This document shows, one piece after another, positions 1 through 6,619 of a DNA stretch of 9,292 nt. A program made the translations under genes and the position numbers. Within the stretch, counting starts at the first letter, position 1; every line of letters begins with the position of its first letter. Source of the DNA: Pseudomonadota bacterium (GTDB lineage Bacteria; Pseudomonadota; Gammaproteobacteria; JAKAQQ01); assembly GCA_021819635.1 (NCBI GenBank), contig JAKAQQ010000014.1, positions 1-9,292 on the forward strand. The letters are read 5' to 3'. The notes under the pieces were generated by a model. The model searched no databases and was not told where the DNA came from. It was given only the letters and a program-made list of their open reading frames with translations.

Positions 1-53
1 CGTCTACAGAATATCCCGATCGAGGGCTTCGGCCAGATGAGGTTCTGTTTGGG

Positions 54-98
54 TCCATTACGGAGTATATTGGAGCTATCAATCCAAGGAGTCTCATC
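54..98 (+). promoter_or_regulatory. Putative promoter/operator and ribosome binding site of the toxin-antitoxin module
   Basis: A -10-like hexamer TATATT lies at 66-71. No convincing -35 sits 16-18 bases upstream. A 5-bp inverted repeat TTGGA/TCCAA (70-74 and 83-87, 8-base spacer) overlaps the likely transcription start. Type II antitoxins usually repress their own promoter, so this is a plausible operator, but that is inference. A strong Shine-Dalgarno AAGGAG at 86-91 sits 7 bases before the antitoxin ATG at 99 and fixes that start. Bases 1-53 show nothing I recognise. Confidence 0.4.
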
Positions 99-308
99 AT
101 GGCGGTCAATGTCAAACTTTCTGACGTCCTTGTTGAACAGGCCAAGCGCCATGGCAACGTCGAGCATCGTTCGGTCCCCAAGCAGATCGAGTACTGGTCG
201 CGGATCGGAAAGATCGCGGAGGAGAACCCCGACCTGCCGTTTTCCATGATCCGCGAGATACTGATTGCGGATCAGGAAGAGCCCGTCGGCGAATACGCGT
301 TCGGCTGA
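99..308 (+). CDS. ParD-like antitoxin of a type II toxin-antitoxin module
   Basis: This 69-residue protein resembles the ParD-like antitoxin family. The N-terminal strand-plus-helix (residues 1-20, VNVKLSDVLVEQAK) suits a ribbon-helix-helix DNA-binding dimer. The family-typical stretch HRSVPKQIEYWSRIGKIAEE (about 23-42) follows, then a short acidic tail that would wrap the toxin. Its expected role is to bind and neutralise the toxin encoded directly downstream and to repress the shared promoter. The start at 99 is set by the AAGGAG box 7 bases upstream. The stop TGA (306-308) shares its last base with the toxin ATG (TGATG), the usual coupling of antitoxin and toxin synthesis. The family call rests on recognised sequence pattern and context; no alignment was run. 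Confidence 0.8.
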   Translation: MAVNVKLSDVLVEQAKRHGNVEHRSVPKQIEYWSRIGKIAEENPDLPFSMIREILIADQEEPVGEYAFG

Positions 309-586
309 TGCGCCTGCTCGTCACGGCCACGTTTACGCGGGCCGCCAGGAGATTGCATCGCCCGCAGAAGGAAGAACTCGACCAAGCGGTGCGCACCATC
401 AGCGCAGATCCCGCCATCGGCGAGGCCAAGGTGGGGGATCTTGCAGGTGCCCGCGTCTATAAATTCCGCATGTCCAATCAACTGTGCTTGCTGGCTTACC
501 GAATTCTCGATGCGGACACCATCAAGCTGTTGACGGTTGGTCCGCACGAGAATTTCTATCGCGATCTGAAGCGGCAAGACGACTGA
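308..586 (+). CDS. RelE/ParE-family toxin
   Basis: This 92-residue basic protein has the compact RelE/ParE pattern. An N-terminal beta strand (LLVTATFT) leads into a basic helical hairpin (about 10-35). Strands follow at KVGDLAGARVYKFRM (about 41-55) and LCLLAYRI (about 59-66), and the protein ends in IKLLTVGPHENFYRDLKR. The C-terminal GPHENFY resembles the catalytic tail seen in RelE/YafQ-type members. Such toxins are either ribosome-dependent mRNA endonucleases (RelE branch) or gyrase poisons (ParE branch). The sequence alone does not decide between them, although the antitoxin is ParD-like. The ATG shares one base with the antitoxin stop, so translation is probably coupled. Length is normal and the gene looks intact. 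Confidence 0.8.
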   Translation: MRLLVTATFTRAARRLHRPQKEELDQAVRTISADPAIGEAKVGDLAGARVYKFRMSNQLCLLAYRILDADTIKLLTVGPHENFYRDLKRQDD

Positions 587-698
587 GCCGACATCGGTGA
601 TCCGATCGATGACTGGCCTCTGCCCGCGATCATTCCGCGCAAGGCGCTCACACCCAACAGCTTCCGCTCCCTCGCTGAACCCAAGGATCGCCCGTTGA

Positions 699-839
699 GT
701 GTTCAGGATCACACGGCACCGTTCCCGCCCTTTCCAATGGAAGTTCACCCGAGAGGATTTGAACGCGCGGGTCGCCAAGATCCAAACGCATGAGGGAATC
801 TTCCCAAAAGTCGCCCGACGACCATATCACCGAACTTAG
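699..839 (+). pseudogene. C-terminal remnant of a transposase, probably IS630-like
   Basis: The roughly 290 bases between the toxin stop and purE contain no intact gene. One open stretch (46 codons, opened by a TGA at 696-698 and closed by TAG at 837-839) reads RPFQWKFTREDLNARVAKIQ near its start. The pattern P-F-x-W-x-F-T-R-x-D-L resembles the very C-terminus of IS630-family DDE transposases as I remember them. No start codon, no catalytic DDE residues and no terminal inverted repeats are visible, so at most this is a decayed tail. Bases 587-698 are open in another frame (beginning DIGDPIDDWPLPAIIPRKAL) but I do not recognise that product. The identification is by eye and could be wrong. Confidence 0.42.
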
Positions 840-879
840 GGGTGAGAGCACTAAGGTCAAGAATTTCTTAAAATGACGC

Positions 880-1389
880 ATGGCTCAAGCCCTCGTCGGT
901 CTCATCATGGGCTCCCGCTCCGACTGGGAAGTGGTCGTCCACGCGGCGCACACGCTCCAAGAGCTCGGAATTCCTTACGAAAAACGCATCGTCTCGGCGC
1001 ACCGCACGCCCGATCTCCTCTTCCGCTACGCCGAGGAAGCCCGCGGGCGCGGGCTTCGCGTCCTCCTTGCCGCGGCCGGTGGGGCGGCTCATCTGCCGGG
1101 GATGACGGCGGCCAAAACCTCCCTTCCCGTCCTCGGGATTCCCGTTCCTGGAGGATCGCTGGGCGGGCTCGACGCGCTCCTCTCGATCGTGCAGATGCCG
1201 GCCGGTGTCCCCGTGGGCACGCTCGCCATCGGGCGCGCCGGGGCGGTCAACGCCGCTCTTCTCGCCGCCGCCATCCTGGCCCTTGGGGACGAGGCACTGG
1301 CGCAGCGGCTGGAAACGTGGCGGCAGCGGCAGACCGAGGACGTGCTTGCTCGTCCCGACCCGGAAACGCCGAGCGGATCGGGGACCTGA
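880..1389 (+). CDS. purE: N5-carboxyaminoimidazole ribonucleotide mutase, catalytic subunit PurE (class I)
   Basis: PurE catalyses N5-CAIR to CAIR in de novo purine synthesis, in the cytoplasm, as an octamer. The 169-residue protein shows the phosphate-binding loop GSRSDW (11-16), the catalytic histidine in SAHRTP (His41), the glycine-rich [11 protein letters not shown] (65-75) and the core [17 protein letters not shown] (102-118). The C-terminal helix ends [18 protein letters not shown], very like the enterobacterial protein. With purK immediately downstream this is a class I enzyme. ATG 880 is the first possible start because an in-frame TGA lies at 874-876. The next methionine (residue 10) would remove the first beta strand. 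No good Shine-Dalgarno precedes 880; the closest purine run (AAGG, 853-856) is too far away. A separate ATG at 873 opens the purK frame, not this one. Confidence 0.97.
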   Translation: MAQALVGLIMGSRSDWEVVVHAAHTLQELGIPYEKRIVSAHRTPDLLFRYAEEARGRGLRVLLAAAGGAAHLPGMTAAKTSLPVLGIPVPGGSLGGLDALLSIVQMPAGVPVGTLAIGRAGAVNAALLAAAILALGDEALAQRLETWRQRQTEDVLARPDPETPSGSGT

Positions 1390-1391
1390 GG

Positions 1392-2498
1392 GTGCGCATC
1401 GGCATCATTGGAGGCGGGCAACTGGGGCGCATGCTCGCCCTTGCGGCCCACAGCCTCGGCCACGAACCCCACGCCTACGATCCGAATTCCGAGGCCTCGG
1501 CCGGTGACGTCGCCCGTCTCACGGTCGGGTCGTTCGACGATCGTGACCGACTCGCGGCCTTCGCGGACCGGGTCGACCTCCTCACCTACGAGTTCGAGAA
1601 CATCGACGCCGCGATCCTGGAGGATCTCGCCTCACGGGGCGTGCCCTTCGACCCCTCGCCTCGCTTCCTCGCCCTGAGCCAGGACCGCCTCCTCGAAAAA
1701 CGTGCGCTTGTGGACCTCGGCATCCCCGTCGCCCCGCACCGTGCCGTCGACTCCCTGGCCGATCTCGAGCGGGCGCAGGCCGAACTCGGGGCACGGCTCG
1801 TGGTCAAGACACGGCGGTTGGGTTACGACGGGCGCGGCCAACGACGGATCCACACACCCGACGAGCTCCGGTCAGTCTGGGAGGCCCTCGGGGGCACCCC
1901 GTTGATCGCGGAGGCTTTCATCCCCTTCCTCAGCGAGGTGTCCCTCGTCGCCACCCGCGGGCGCGACGGCTCCATGGTCTTCTACGCGCTCACGGAGAAC
2001 CTCCACGAACACGGTATCCTGCGCCTGAGCCGCGCTCCGGCCCGGCCTCCGATCGATGCGCTGACCGCCACGGCCGAGGATCACGTCCGCCGGCTGGCCG
2101 AGCGGTACAGCTACGTCGGCACGCTCACCGTGGAATTTTTCGTGACCGGCCTTGGTCTCGTCGCCAACGAGACCGCCCCACGCGTGCACAACAGCGGCCA
2201 CTGGACCATCGACGGAGCGGGCACAAGCCAGTTTGCGAACCACGTCCGCGCCCTCGCGGGCTACCCTCTCGGGTCCACACGCCCCCACGGCCACGTCGCC
2301 ATGGCCAACTGCGTCGGAGGCCTTCCCGACCCAGCAACCGTGCTCGCCATCCCGGGGGCGCAACTCCACGACTACCGCAAAGACGCGCGCCCCGGGCGCA
2401 AGGTCGGACACGTCACGCTCGTCGGGACCGAACCCTTCGAACCCGACCGCGCCCCCTTGAAGACACTGCTCGCAGAAACCCCGTTCCTCGTGGGCTGA
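1392..2498 (+). CDS. purK: N5-carboxyaminoimidazole ribonucleotide synthase PurK
   Basis: PurK makes N5-CAIR from AIR, bicarbonate and ATP, the substrate of PurE. The 368-residue protein starts with the nucleotide-binding GIIGGGQLGRM (4-14) and YEFEN (66-70). The ATP-grasp region has VVKTRRLGYDGRGQ (137-150) and NLHEHGI (203-209). The metal/substrate segment is NETAPRVHNSGHW (259-271), followed by TSQFANHVRALAG. The start is GTG at 1392, two bases after the purE stop, because family members begin almost at this residue. The same frame stays open back to 873 across purE, but that upstream part is GC-rich antiframe translation with no PurK character. Length is normal for the family. Transcription with purE as one unit is very likely. 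Confidence 0.96.
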   Translation: MRIGIIGGGQLGRMLALAAHSLGHEPHAYDPNSEASAGDVARLTVGSFDDRDRLAAFADRVDLLTYEFENIDAAILEDLASRGVPFDPSPRFLALSQDRLLEKRALVDLGIPVAPHRAVDSLADLERAQAELGARLVVKTRRLGYDGRGQRRIHTPDELRSVWEALGGTPLIAEAFIPFLSEVSLVATRGRDGSMVFYALTENLHEHGILRLSRAPARPPIDALTATAEDHVRRLAERYSYVGTLTVEFFVTGLGLVANETAPRVHNSGHWTIDGAGTSQFANHVRALAGYPLGSTRPHGHVAMANCVGGLPDPATVLAIPGAQLHDYRKDARPGRKVGHVTLVGTEPFEPDRAPLKTLLAETPFLVG

Positions 2499-2508
2499 AC
2501 CCTACGCG

Positions 2509-2524
2509 CCTCCCCCTTGGGAGG
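2509..2524. terminator. Short GC hairpin between convergent purK and the dsbG-like gene
   Basis: The 32 bases between the two stop codons contain a perfect 6-bp stem, CCTCCC (2509-2514) and GGGAGG (2519-2524), with a CCTT loop. Its position between convergent genes suggests a bidirectional terminator. Neither side carries a T tract, so it would be a weak intrinsic terminator or only an mRNA 3' stabiliser. Confidence 0.45.
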
Positions 2525-2530
2525 GCACGC

Positions 2531-3328
2531 TCATCCGGAAAGCGGCAGGAAGAGAGGGGCAAGGTCCTGCAACGCCGGGAGACCATCGAGGAAACGAACC
2601 GGTCCCCGACCGTGCACGCGATAGACGAAACCCGGCGTCCCGTTCAGCCCAAGCGCGATCATTATCCGCGTGTTGCGTTTCAGGGCCGCGAGCTCCGCCG
2701 CGTCCGGATGCGCGACGCGGGGCGAACCCAAGCGGCCGTACTCCTGTTCCTGGAAACGCAGGCGCGCAAGCCTGTTCTTCCCGGCAAAAACCCAGGCGGC
2801 CTTGTTCACACTCGAAGGGCGAATGACGGCCACGAGAAGATAGCGGACTTGGAGACCACGGGCGTAGAGCGCGTGCGCCTCCGTCCAAAACACGTGGCAG
2901 TACGAGCAATTGGGGTCGACGAACGCGTAGACGACGGCCCTGGGATGTCGGGGACCGCGGACGATCCACGTCGCCTTCGCCAGCGCGTGCCAGACCCCGC
3001 CGGCCAGCAGGTAACGGGCGGCGTAGCGCTTGGTCAGGTCGTGTCCGGAGGTGTCCAGGAGGCGCCCAAGAAGGAGGTAGCGTCCGTGGTCCAGGCCAAA
3101 GGCGATCGAACGAGCCGCGCCGACTTGGAGAACGTAACCCCGAAGACCGCCCGCAGCCCGGAACCGGCGCACGACGCGCACTCCGCGGGCGTGGGCGAGG
3201 ACCGGCGGTGAAGCCCCCGCCGCCGGGGACAGGGTGGATCCCGGAGCCGTGGCTCTCGACGCGACGAGGATGACGGCGGCCAGAGCAGCCGCCACAAGAA
3301 TCAGGAGAGCAAACGGAAGACGACGCAC
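2531..3328 (-). CDS. Exported DsbG/DsbC-like thiol:disulfide interchange protein
   Basis: Family members are periplasmic dimeric thioredoxin-fold proteins that isomerise disulfides or keep single cysteines reduced. From the GTG start this is 265 residues, close to DsbG length. An N-terminal MRRLPFALL plus hydrophobic stretch (about 4-23) acts as signal peptide or anchor. A dimerisation-type domain follows, with DHGRYLLLGRLLDTSGHDLT (about 80-99). The thioredoxin domain has VYAFVDPNCSYCHVFW with Cys141 and Cys144, and the cis-proline loop NGTPGF lies downstream. The active site is CSYC where E. coli DsbG, from memory, has CPYC and DsbC has CGYC. No ATG is available. TTG at 3334 (two residues longer) is the alternative start, and neither has a clear Shine-Dalgarno. 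It lies 82 bases downstream of the gamma-glutamyltransferase-like gene. DsbG is the closer match, but the DsbC/DsbG split is not certain. Confidence 0.85.
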   Translation of the reverse strand: MRRLPFALLILVAAALAAVILVASRATAPGSTLSPAAGASPPVLAHARGVRVVRRFRAAGGLRGYVLQVGAARSIAFGLDHGRYLLLGRLLDTSGHDLTKRYAARYLLAGGVWHALAKATWIVRGPRHPRAVVYAFVDPNCSYCHVFWTEAHALYARGLQVRYLLVAVIRPSSVNKAAWVFAGKNRLARLRFQEQEYGRLGSPRVAHPDAAELAALKRNTRIMIALGLNGTPGFVYRVHGRGPVRFLDGLPALQDLAPLFLPLSG

Positions 3329-3356
3329 AGACAAGCCCGCGCGAATGAGAACAATG

Positions 3357-3362
3357 ATTGTA
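3357..3362 (-). promoter_or_regulatory. Possible -10 element upstream of the dsbG-like gene
   Basis: Read on the minus strand, TACAAT (five of six matches to TATAAT) lies about 23-29 bases before the TTG/GTG start region, in a locally AT-richer stretch. No matching -35 sits at normal spacing. It could give the dsbG-like gene its own promoter, separate from the upstream operon, but this is weak evidence. Confidence 0.22.
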
Positions 3363-3390
3363 AGAGAAGGAGGCCACCCAGCGCACGGAA

Positions 3391-3412
3391 GAGCCCCGAC
3401 GCCCGGGGCCTC
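3391..3412 (-). terminator. GC-rich hairpin immediately after the gamma-glutamyltransferase-like gene
   Basis: On the minus strand a 6-bp stem GCCCCG/CGGGGC (plus-strand halves 3393-3398 and 3404-3409, 5-base loop) begins right at the stop codon of the upstream gene. It lacks a T tract. It may attenuate or end the hydrolase/transporter transcript before the dsbG-like gene, or protect the mRNA end. Confidence 0.4.
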
Positions 3413-4979
3413 AGCACCCCAGAGGAAAACCGTCGGCCCGGGAGTCGGAGGCCCCGACGAGCGTCCCGTCGGGGCGGCGGGCCACCGCCTGTGCCCGGCC
3501 GTACGAAACGCCCGTAGGCTCGCAGACGACATCGTGCCCAAGGGCTTCGAGCGCGACCGCGCGGCGCGGGTCAAAACCGGCTTCAAGCGACAGGCGGCGC
3601 CCGCCGCGCCAGTACCAGCGGGGCGCGTCAACCGCCTCCTGGAGTGCCCGGAGTCCCCGGTGCCGGAGGTGGTCGAGGATCTGAAGTTGCCCCTGCGGCT
3701 GAAAAAAGCCCCCGACCACCCCGAGCGCGATCCGCGTCCCGTCGGGTGCGATCGCCAGCGAGGGAACCAGCGTGTGGTAGGGGCGCCGGCCCGGGGCCCA
3801 CGTGTTGGCCAGTGCGGGACGCAGCGTGAAGCACGCCCCCCGGTTCTGCAGGGACACGCCCGTTCCAGGGACGACGACACCGCTCCCGAAGCCCATGTAG
3901 TTCGACTGGATGTAACTTGCGAGCCGTCCCTCGCCGTCGGCGGCGGCAACGTAGACCGTCCCGCCGTGATACGGCTCGGGGGGCGTGTAGTCCCAGGCGG
4001 GATCCGAAAGCGCGCGGGCGAGCGCCTCGTGATGGGGCGTGTCGTCCAGCATCCGGGCCAGCACGGCGTCGGCACCGGAGGGATCGCCAAGGCGTTCCAG
4101 GGCATCGGCGAAGGCGCGCTTGACAGCCTCGATCGTCTCGTGGCCCCCTCCCTGTCCCCCGGCCCTCCGGTACGCTTCGAGAACGAGAAGCGATTCGAGA
4201 AGCACCAGACCCTGGCTGTTGGGGGGAAGCGTGCACAGGCCCCACCCGTCGTGAACCGCGGTGAGAGGGTCGACCCACAACCCCTCGTGGGCCTCGAGAT
4301 CTTCCTCGGCAAGCCAGCCCCCGCCCTTGAGGGCCGCCTCGGCAAGGCGGGCGGCGAGAGGGCCGCGGTAGTAGGCCCCGGCGCCCTCTCTGGCGAGGAG
4401 CGCGAGGGTGCGATCGTGCTCGGGGCTTGCCCACCGGGCGCCGGCGTCGGGCGTAAAACCCGCGGGCAGGAAGACCGCCCTCCAGTCCGCAAACTCCGGG
4501 CCCTGAAAGATCTCCGCCGCCCGCTTCCAGCTCTCCGCCGTGCGGGGTGCAAGCGGGTAGCCGTCCCGGGCGTAGCGGCGGGCGGGCACGAAGAGTTCAT
4601 CCCAAGGGAGGCGCCCGAAACGGGCGTGAAGATCGGCCCAGGCCGCTGGAGCCCCCGGAACGGTCACGGGCGTCCAGCCGCGTTCGGGCACGCGCCCGTC
4701 GCGACTCCGTGCACGCACCGCCTCGATGTCCGCGGCCAGGGGAGCGGCTCCCGACCCGTTGTAGCCGGTGGTCACACCTCCTTCGAGGACGACGGCAAAG
4801 GCGTCCGAGCCGAGGCCGTTCGAGGTCGGTTCGACGACCGTGAGGGCCATGGCGGCCGTGAGGACCGCGTCGACCGCGGTTCCGCCCCGCTCAAGCGCCC
4901 AGAGCCCCGCCGAGGCCGCGAGCGGCTGGGAGGTGGCCACAAGGCCACGTGTGGCGTAGACAACCGGGCGCGCGCTCAT
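3411..4979 (-). CDS. Gamma-glutamyltransferase-family hydrolase, apparently cytoplasmic (YwrD-like)
   Basis: This is an N-terminal-nucleophile (Ntn) hydrolase family. Precursors cut themselves to expose a threonine that then cleaves gamma-glutamyl bonds or related amides. The 522-residue protein has the family start TRGLVATSQPLAASAGLWAL (about 10-29), GGTAVDAVLTAAMALTVVEP (32-51) and GLGSDAF (55-61). The inferred nucleophile is Thr341 in HGGTVYVAAADGEG. It aligns with the classical TTHYSVVD motif by the conserved Asp seven residues later. Downstream are IQSNYMGFGSG (357-367) and the oxyanion-type GVVGGFFQPQG (420-430). There is no signal peptide, unlike periplasmic Ggt, so it is probably a cytoplasmic paralogue of the YwrD or acylase-like type. 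Its substrate is therefore open. The ATG overlaps the symporter stop by ATGA. The frame stays open upstream to 6344, but this is only antiframe of the symporter. Confidence 0.92.
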   Translation of the reverse strand: MSARPVVYATRGLVATSQPLAASAGLWALERGGTAVDAVLTAAMALTVVEPTSNGLGSDAFAVVLEGGVTTGYNGSGAAPLAADIEAVRARSRDGRVPERGWTPVTVPGAPAAWADLHARFGRLPWDELFVPARRYARDGYPLAPRTAESWKRAAEIFQGPEFADWRAVFLPAGFTPDAGARWASPEHDRTLALLAREGAGAYYRGPLAARLAEAALKGGGWLAEEDLEAHEGLWVDPLTAVHDGWGLCTLPPNSQGLVLLESLLVLEAYRRAGGQGGGHETIEAVKRAFADALERLGDPSGADAVLARMLDDTPHHEALARALSDPAWDYTPPEPYHGGTVYVAAADGEGRLASYIQSNYMGFGSGVVVPGTGVSLQNRGACFTLRPALANTWAPGRRPYHTLVPSLAIAPDGTRIALGVVGGFFQPQGQLQILDHLRHRGLRALQEAVDAPRWYWRGGRRLSLEAGFDPRRAVALEALGHDVVCEPTGVSYGRAQAVARRPDGTLVGASDSRADGFPLGC

Positions 4980-6439
4980 CCCCCCTCCACCGCGAGGGGT
5001 GCAAGACGGCGGGCATCGTTCCGCACCCGGCCAACCGCAAAAGCCACCAGAACGTTCAGGGCAAGCGCCACAAACCCCACGTTCCACGAGAGAAGCGCGG
5101 GAAACACGGCCGAGAGGCATGCCCTCCAGTCCCCGGGGGCGAGCAGCGCGAAGCTCACCACCGCCACCCCGGTGAGAATCCCGGCCACGGCCCCCCCGGT
5201 GCCGAACCACGGCCGACTCCGGAGACCCGAGACCGCGGCCGGAAGAAGCTGGGTCACGTAGGAATAGCCGAGAAGAAGCAGAAACACGATGCCGTGGAGG
5301 GAGCGGAGCGCAACGGTCACGGCAAGAAACGTGACGGCCACCACGGCAAGCCGCGCCCGAGCCACGTCGGTGAGCCAGGCACGCCGACCCGCACCCACGA
5401 TCTCGGCCGAGAGGACCGAACCCATGGTGAGGAGCAGGAGGGCCGAGGGAACAAGCGCGGTCAGGACCCCCGCCGCGCCGAGCAGTGCCCCCGTCCAGAC
5501 CGGAGTGGTGCGCATCACGAGCGTGAGAAGAGCCCGGTCGTGGTGGCGGAGATGGGGGTCGACCGCACGGGCGGTGAAACCAAGAATAAAGACGGCGACG
5601 AGGAGGAGCTGATAGAGCGGCAGAATCGCGGTGCTGCGTCGGAGGACCCCCTCCCCGCGCGCGGAAAAGATCGCCGGGAACGTGTGCGGCCAGAGAAAGA
5701 ACCCGAGCGCGGAGAGGGCGACCGTGGTCACGAACCAACCGGAGTCGTAGCCGTGGGCCGGGAGGACGAAGAGATGGGGATCGCGGGCCATCAGTTCCGC
5801 AATCAGGGGGCCGACGCCTCCGGCGAGCCGCGCGGGGAGAACAACGGCAAGGGCGCCAATCAGCCCGAGCAGGAGTCCGTCCTTCACGAGAGCCGTCCAA
5901 GTCGAGGAACGCAACCCCGAGGCGGCGACGTAGACCACAACCGCGGCTCCGGAAGCGACGATGGCAACACGGGCCCCGATGACGCCCGACGAGGTGACCG
6001 ACACGATGAGACCAAGCGCCCGGAGCTGAAGAACGAGGTAGGGGAACATGGCCAGAAGGCCCACCCAGGCGGCCAGGCGGCCCAGCCCGGGGCTCCGGTA
6101 ACGGTGGGCAAAGAAATCCCGCTCGCTCACGAGCCCGTGGCGTCGCCCGTACCTCCACAAGGGCGGAAGAAACCAGAACCCCACGACGTAAGCGAGGGTA
6201 CCGTAGGCGATGATGTAGAACGCCGGAGCCCCGTAGCGCTCGGCCCATCCGCTCGCGCCCAGGAGCGTGAAGGTGGTGTAGAGCTCGCCGGCCAGAAGCA
6301 CGAAGACAAAAAGCCCCCCGAGAGCCCGCTTGCCGACAACCCACTGCTCGTAATCCATGAGGAGACCGCGGCGGGCGGCGAGCCCGAGTCCGAGGGCCAG
6401 AAGCCAGGCGAGCACGGGGGCAAGGACCGTCACGTTCAT
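4976..6439 (-). CDS. Sodium:solute symporter family transporter, MctP-like branch
   Basis: This 487-residue inner-membrane protein has about 13 hydrophobic segments, which fits the SSS family in size and topology. Early motifs GELYTTFTLLGASGW (about 50-65) and APAFYIIAYGTLAYVVGFWFLPPLW are typical of the branch that includes the rhizobial monocarboxylate permease MctP. That link is from recalled family pattern. Members use sodium or proton gradients to import small carboxylates or amino acids; the actual solute cannot be read here. The start chosen is ATG 6439. A start 13 codons upstream (6478) exists, but 6439 gives the usual hydrophobic N-terminus and an ATGA overlap with the DUF3311-like gene. 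The stop overlaps the next gene by ATGA. Pairing with a small DUF3311 partner supports the branch assignment. Confidence 0.92.
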   Translation of the reverse strand: MNVTVLAPVLAWLLALGLGLAARRGLLMDYEQWVVGKRALGGLFVFVLLAGELYTTFTLLGASGWAERYGAPAFYIIAYGTLAYVVGFWFLPPLWRYGRRHGLVSERDFFAHRYRSPGLGRLAAWVGLLAMFPYLVLQLRALGLIVSVTSSGVIGARVAIVASGAAVVVYVAASGLRSSTWTALVKDGLLLGLIGALAVVLPARLAGGVGPLIAELMARDPHLFVLPAHGYDSGWFVTTVALSALGFFLWPHTFPAIFSARGEGVLRRSTAILPLYQLLLVAVFILGFTARAVDPHLRHHDRALLTLVMRTTPVWTGALLGAAGVLTALVPSALLLLTMGSVLSAEIVGAGRRAWLTDVARARLAVVAVTFLAVTVALRSLHGIVFLLLLGYSYVTQLLPAAVSGLRSRPWFGTGGAVAGILTGVAVVSFALLAPGDWRACLSAVFPALLSWNVGFVALALNVLVAFAVGRVRNDARRLAPLAVEGG

Positions 6440-6603
6440 CGCGTCGTCCTCACCAGCCGCTCGGCCAAGACCAGACAAAGCGCGGAGACGAGGGTCCAGA
6501 GCACCAAGGCGGATGGGAAAAAAGGAAATCCCGCAATCAGAGGGTGGACGCGATCCCCCCAGAAGACGAGCGCAAGAAACGTCCCCGGGGGAACCAGGGT
6601 CAA
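6436..6603 (-). CDS. Small DUF3311-like membrane protein, partner of the symporter
   Basis: DUF3311 proteins are short two-helix membrane proteins commonly encoded just before MctP-like SSS transporters. Their function is not established, and an accessory or stability role is only supposed. From TTG 6603 the product has 55 residues: helix 1 about 2-15 (LVPPGTFLALVFWG), a loop with RVHPLIAGFPFF, helix 2 about 29-48, and a basic end. The stop overlaps the symporter ATG by ATGA. The start is unsure. No ATG, GTG or other TTG is in frame back into the M20 gene, yet the codons before the TTG (TAVA) continue the hydrophobic helix. A GTG at 6623 in another frame overlaps the M20 stop and runs only to a TGA overlapping this TTG. 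A sequencing indel or frameshift joining the two is possible. Confidence 0.72.
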   Translation of the reverse strand: MTLVPPGTFLALVFWGDRVHPLIAGFPFFPSALVLWTLVSALCLVLAERLVRTTR

Positions 6604-6619
6604 CGCGACGGCGGTGCGC

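Noticed and set aside
745..770. A tRNA T-loop-like string (GTTCAAATC on the minus strand, plus 756-764) that might be an attachment-site remnant.
   Set aside because: The flanking bases do not form the T stem, and no acceptor, anticodon or D arm could be assembled around it.
272..778. A 168-codon minus-strand frame opposite the toxin gene.
   Set aside because: It has no recognisable motif, and the plus-strand toxin-antitoxin pair explains the same bases with good start sites.
873..1391. An apparent 173-residue N-terminal extension of PurK.
   Set aside because: It overlaps purE in another frame and reads as arginine-rich antiframe. PurK homology begins exactly at the GTG at 1392.
3329..4600. 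An apparent N-terminal extension of the dsbG-like frame through the gamma-glutamyltransferase-like gene.
   Set aside because: It is proline/arginine-rich antiframe. The signal-peptide-like segment just after 3334 marks the real N-terminus.
3234..5261. A 675-codon plus-strand open frame opposite the dsbG-like, gamma-glutamyltransferase-like and start-of-symporter region.
   Set aside because: It has composition-driven low-complexity protein, no motifs and complete overlap with convincing minus-strand genes.
4980..6344. An apparent fusion in which the gamma-glutamyltransferase-like frame stays open upstream across the symporter.
   Set aside because: The upstream part has no domain and is out of frame with the clear symporter coding sequence. 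The ATG at 4979 matches the family N-terminus.
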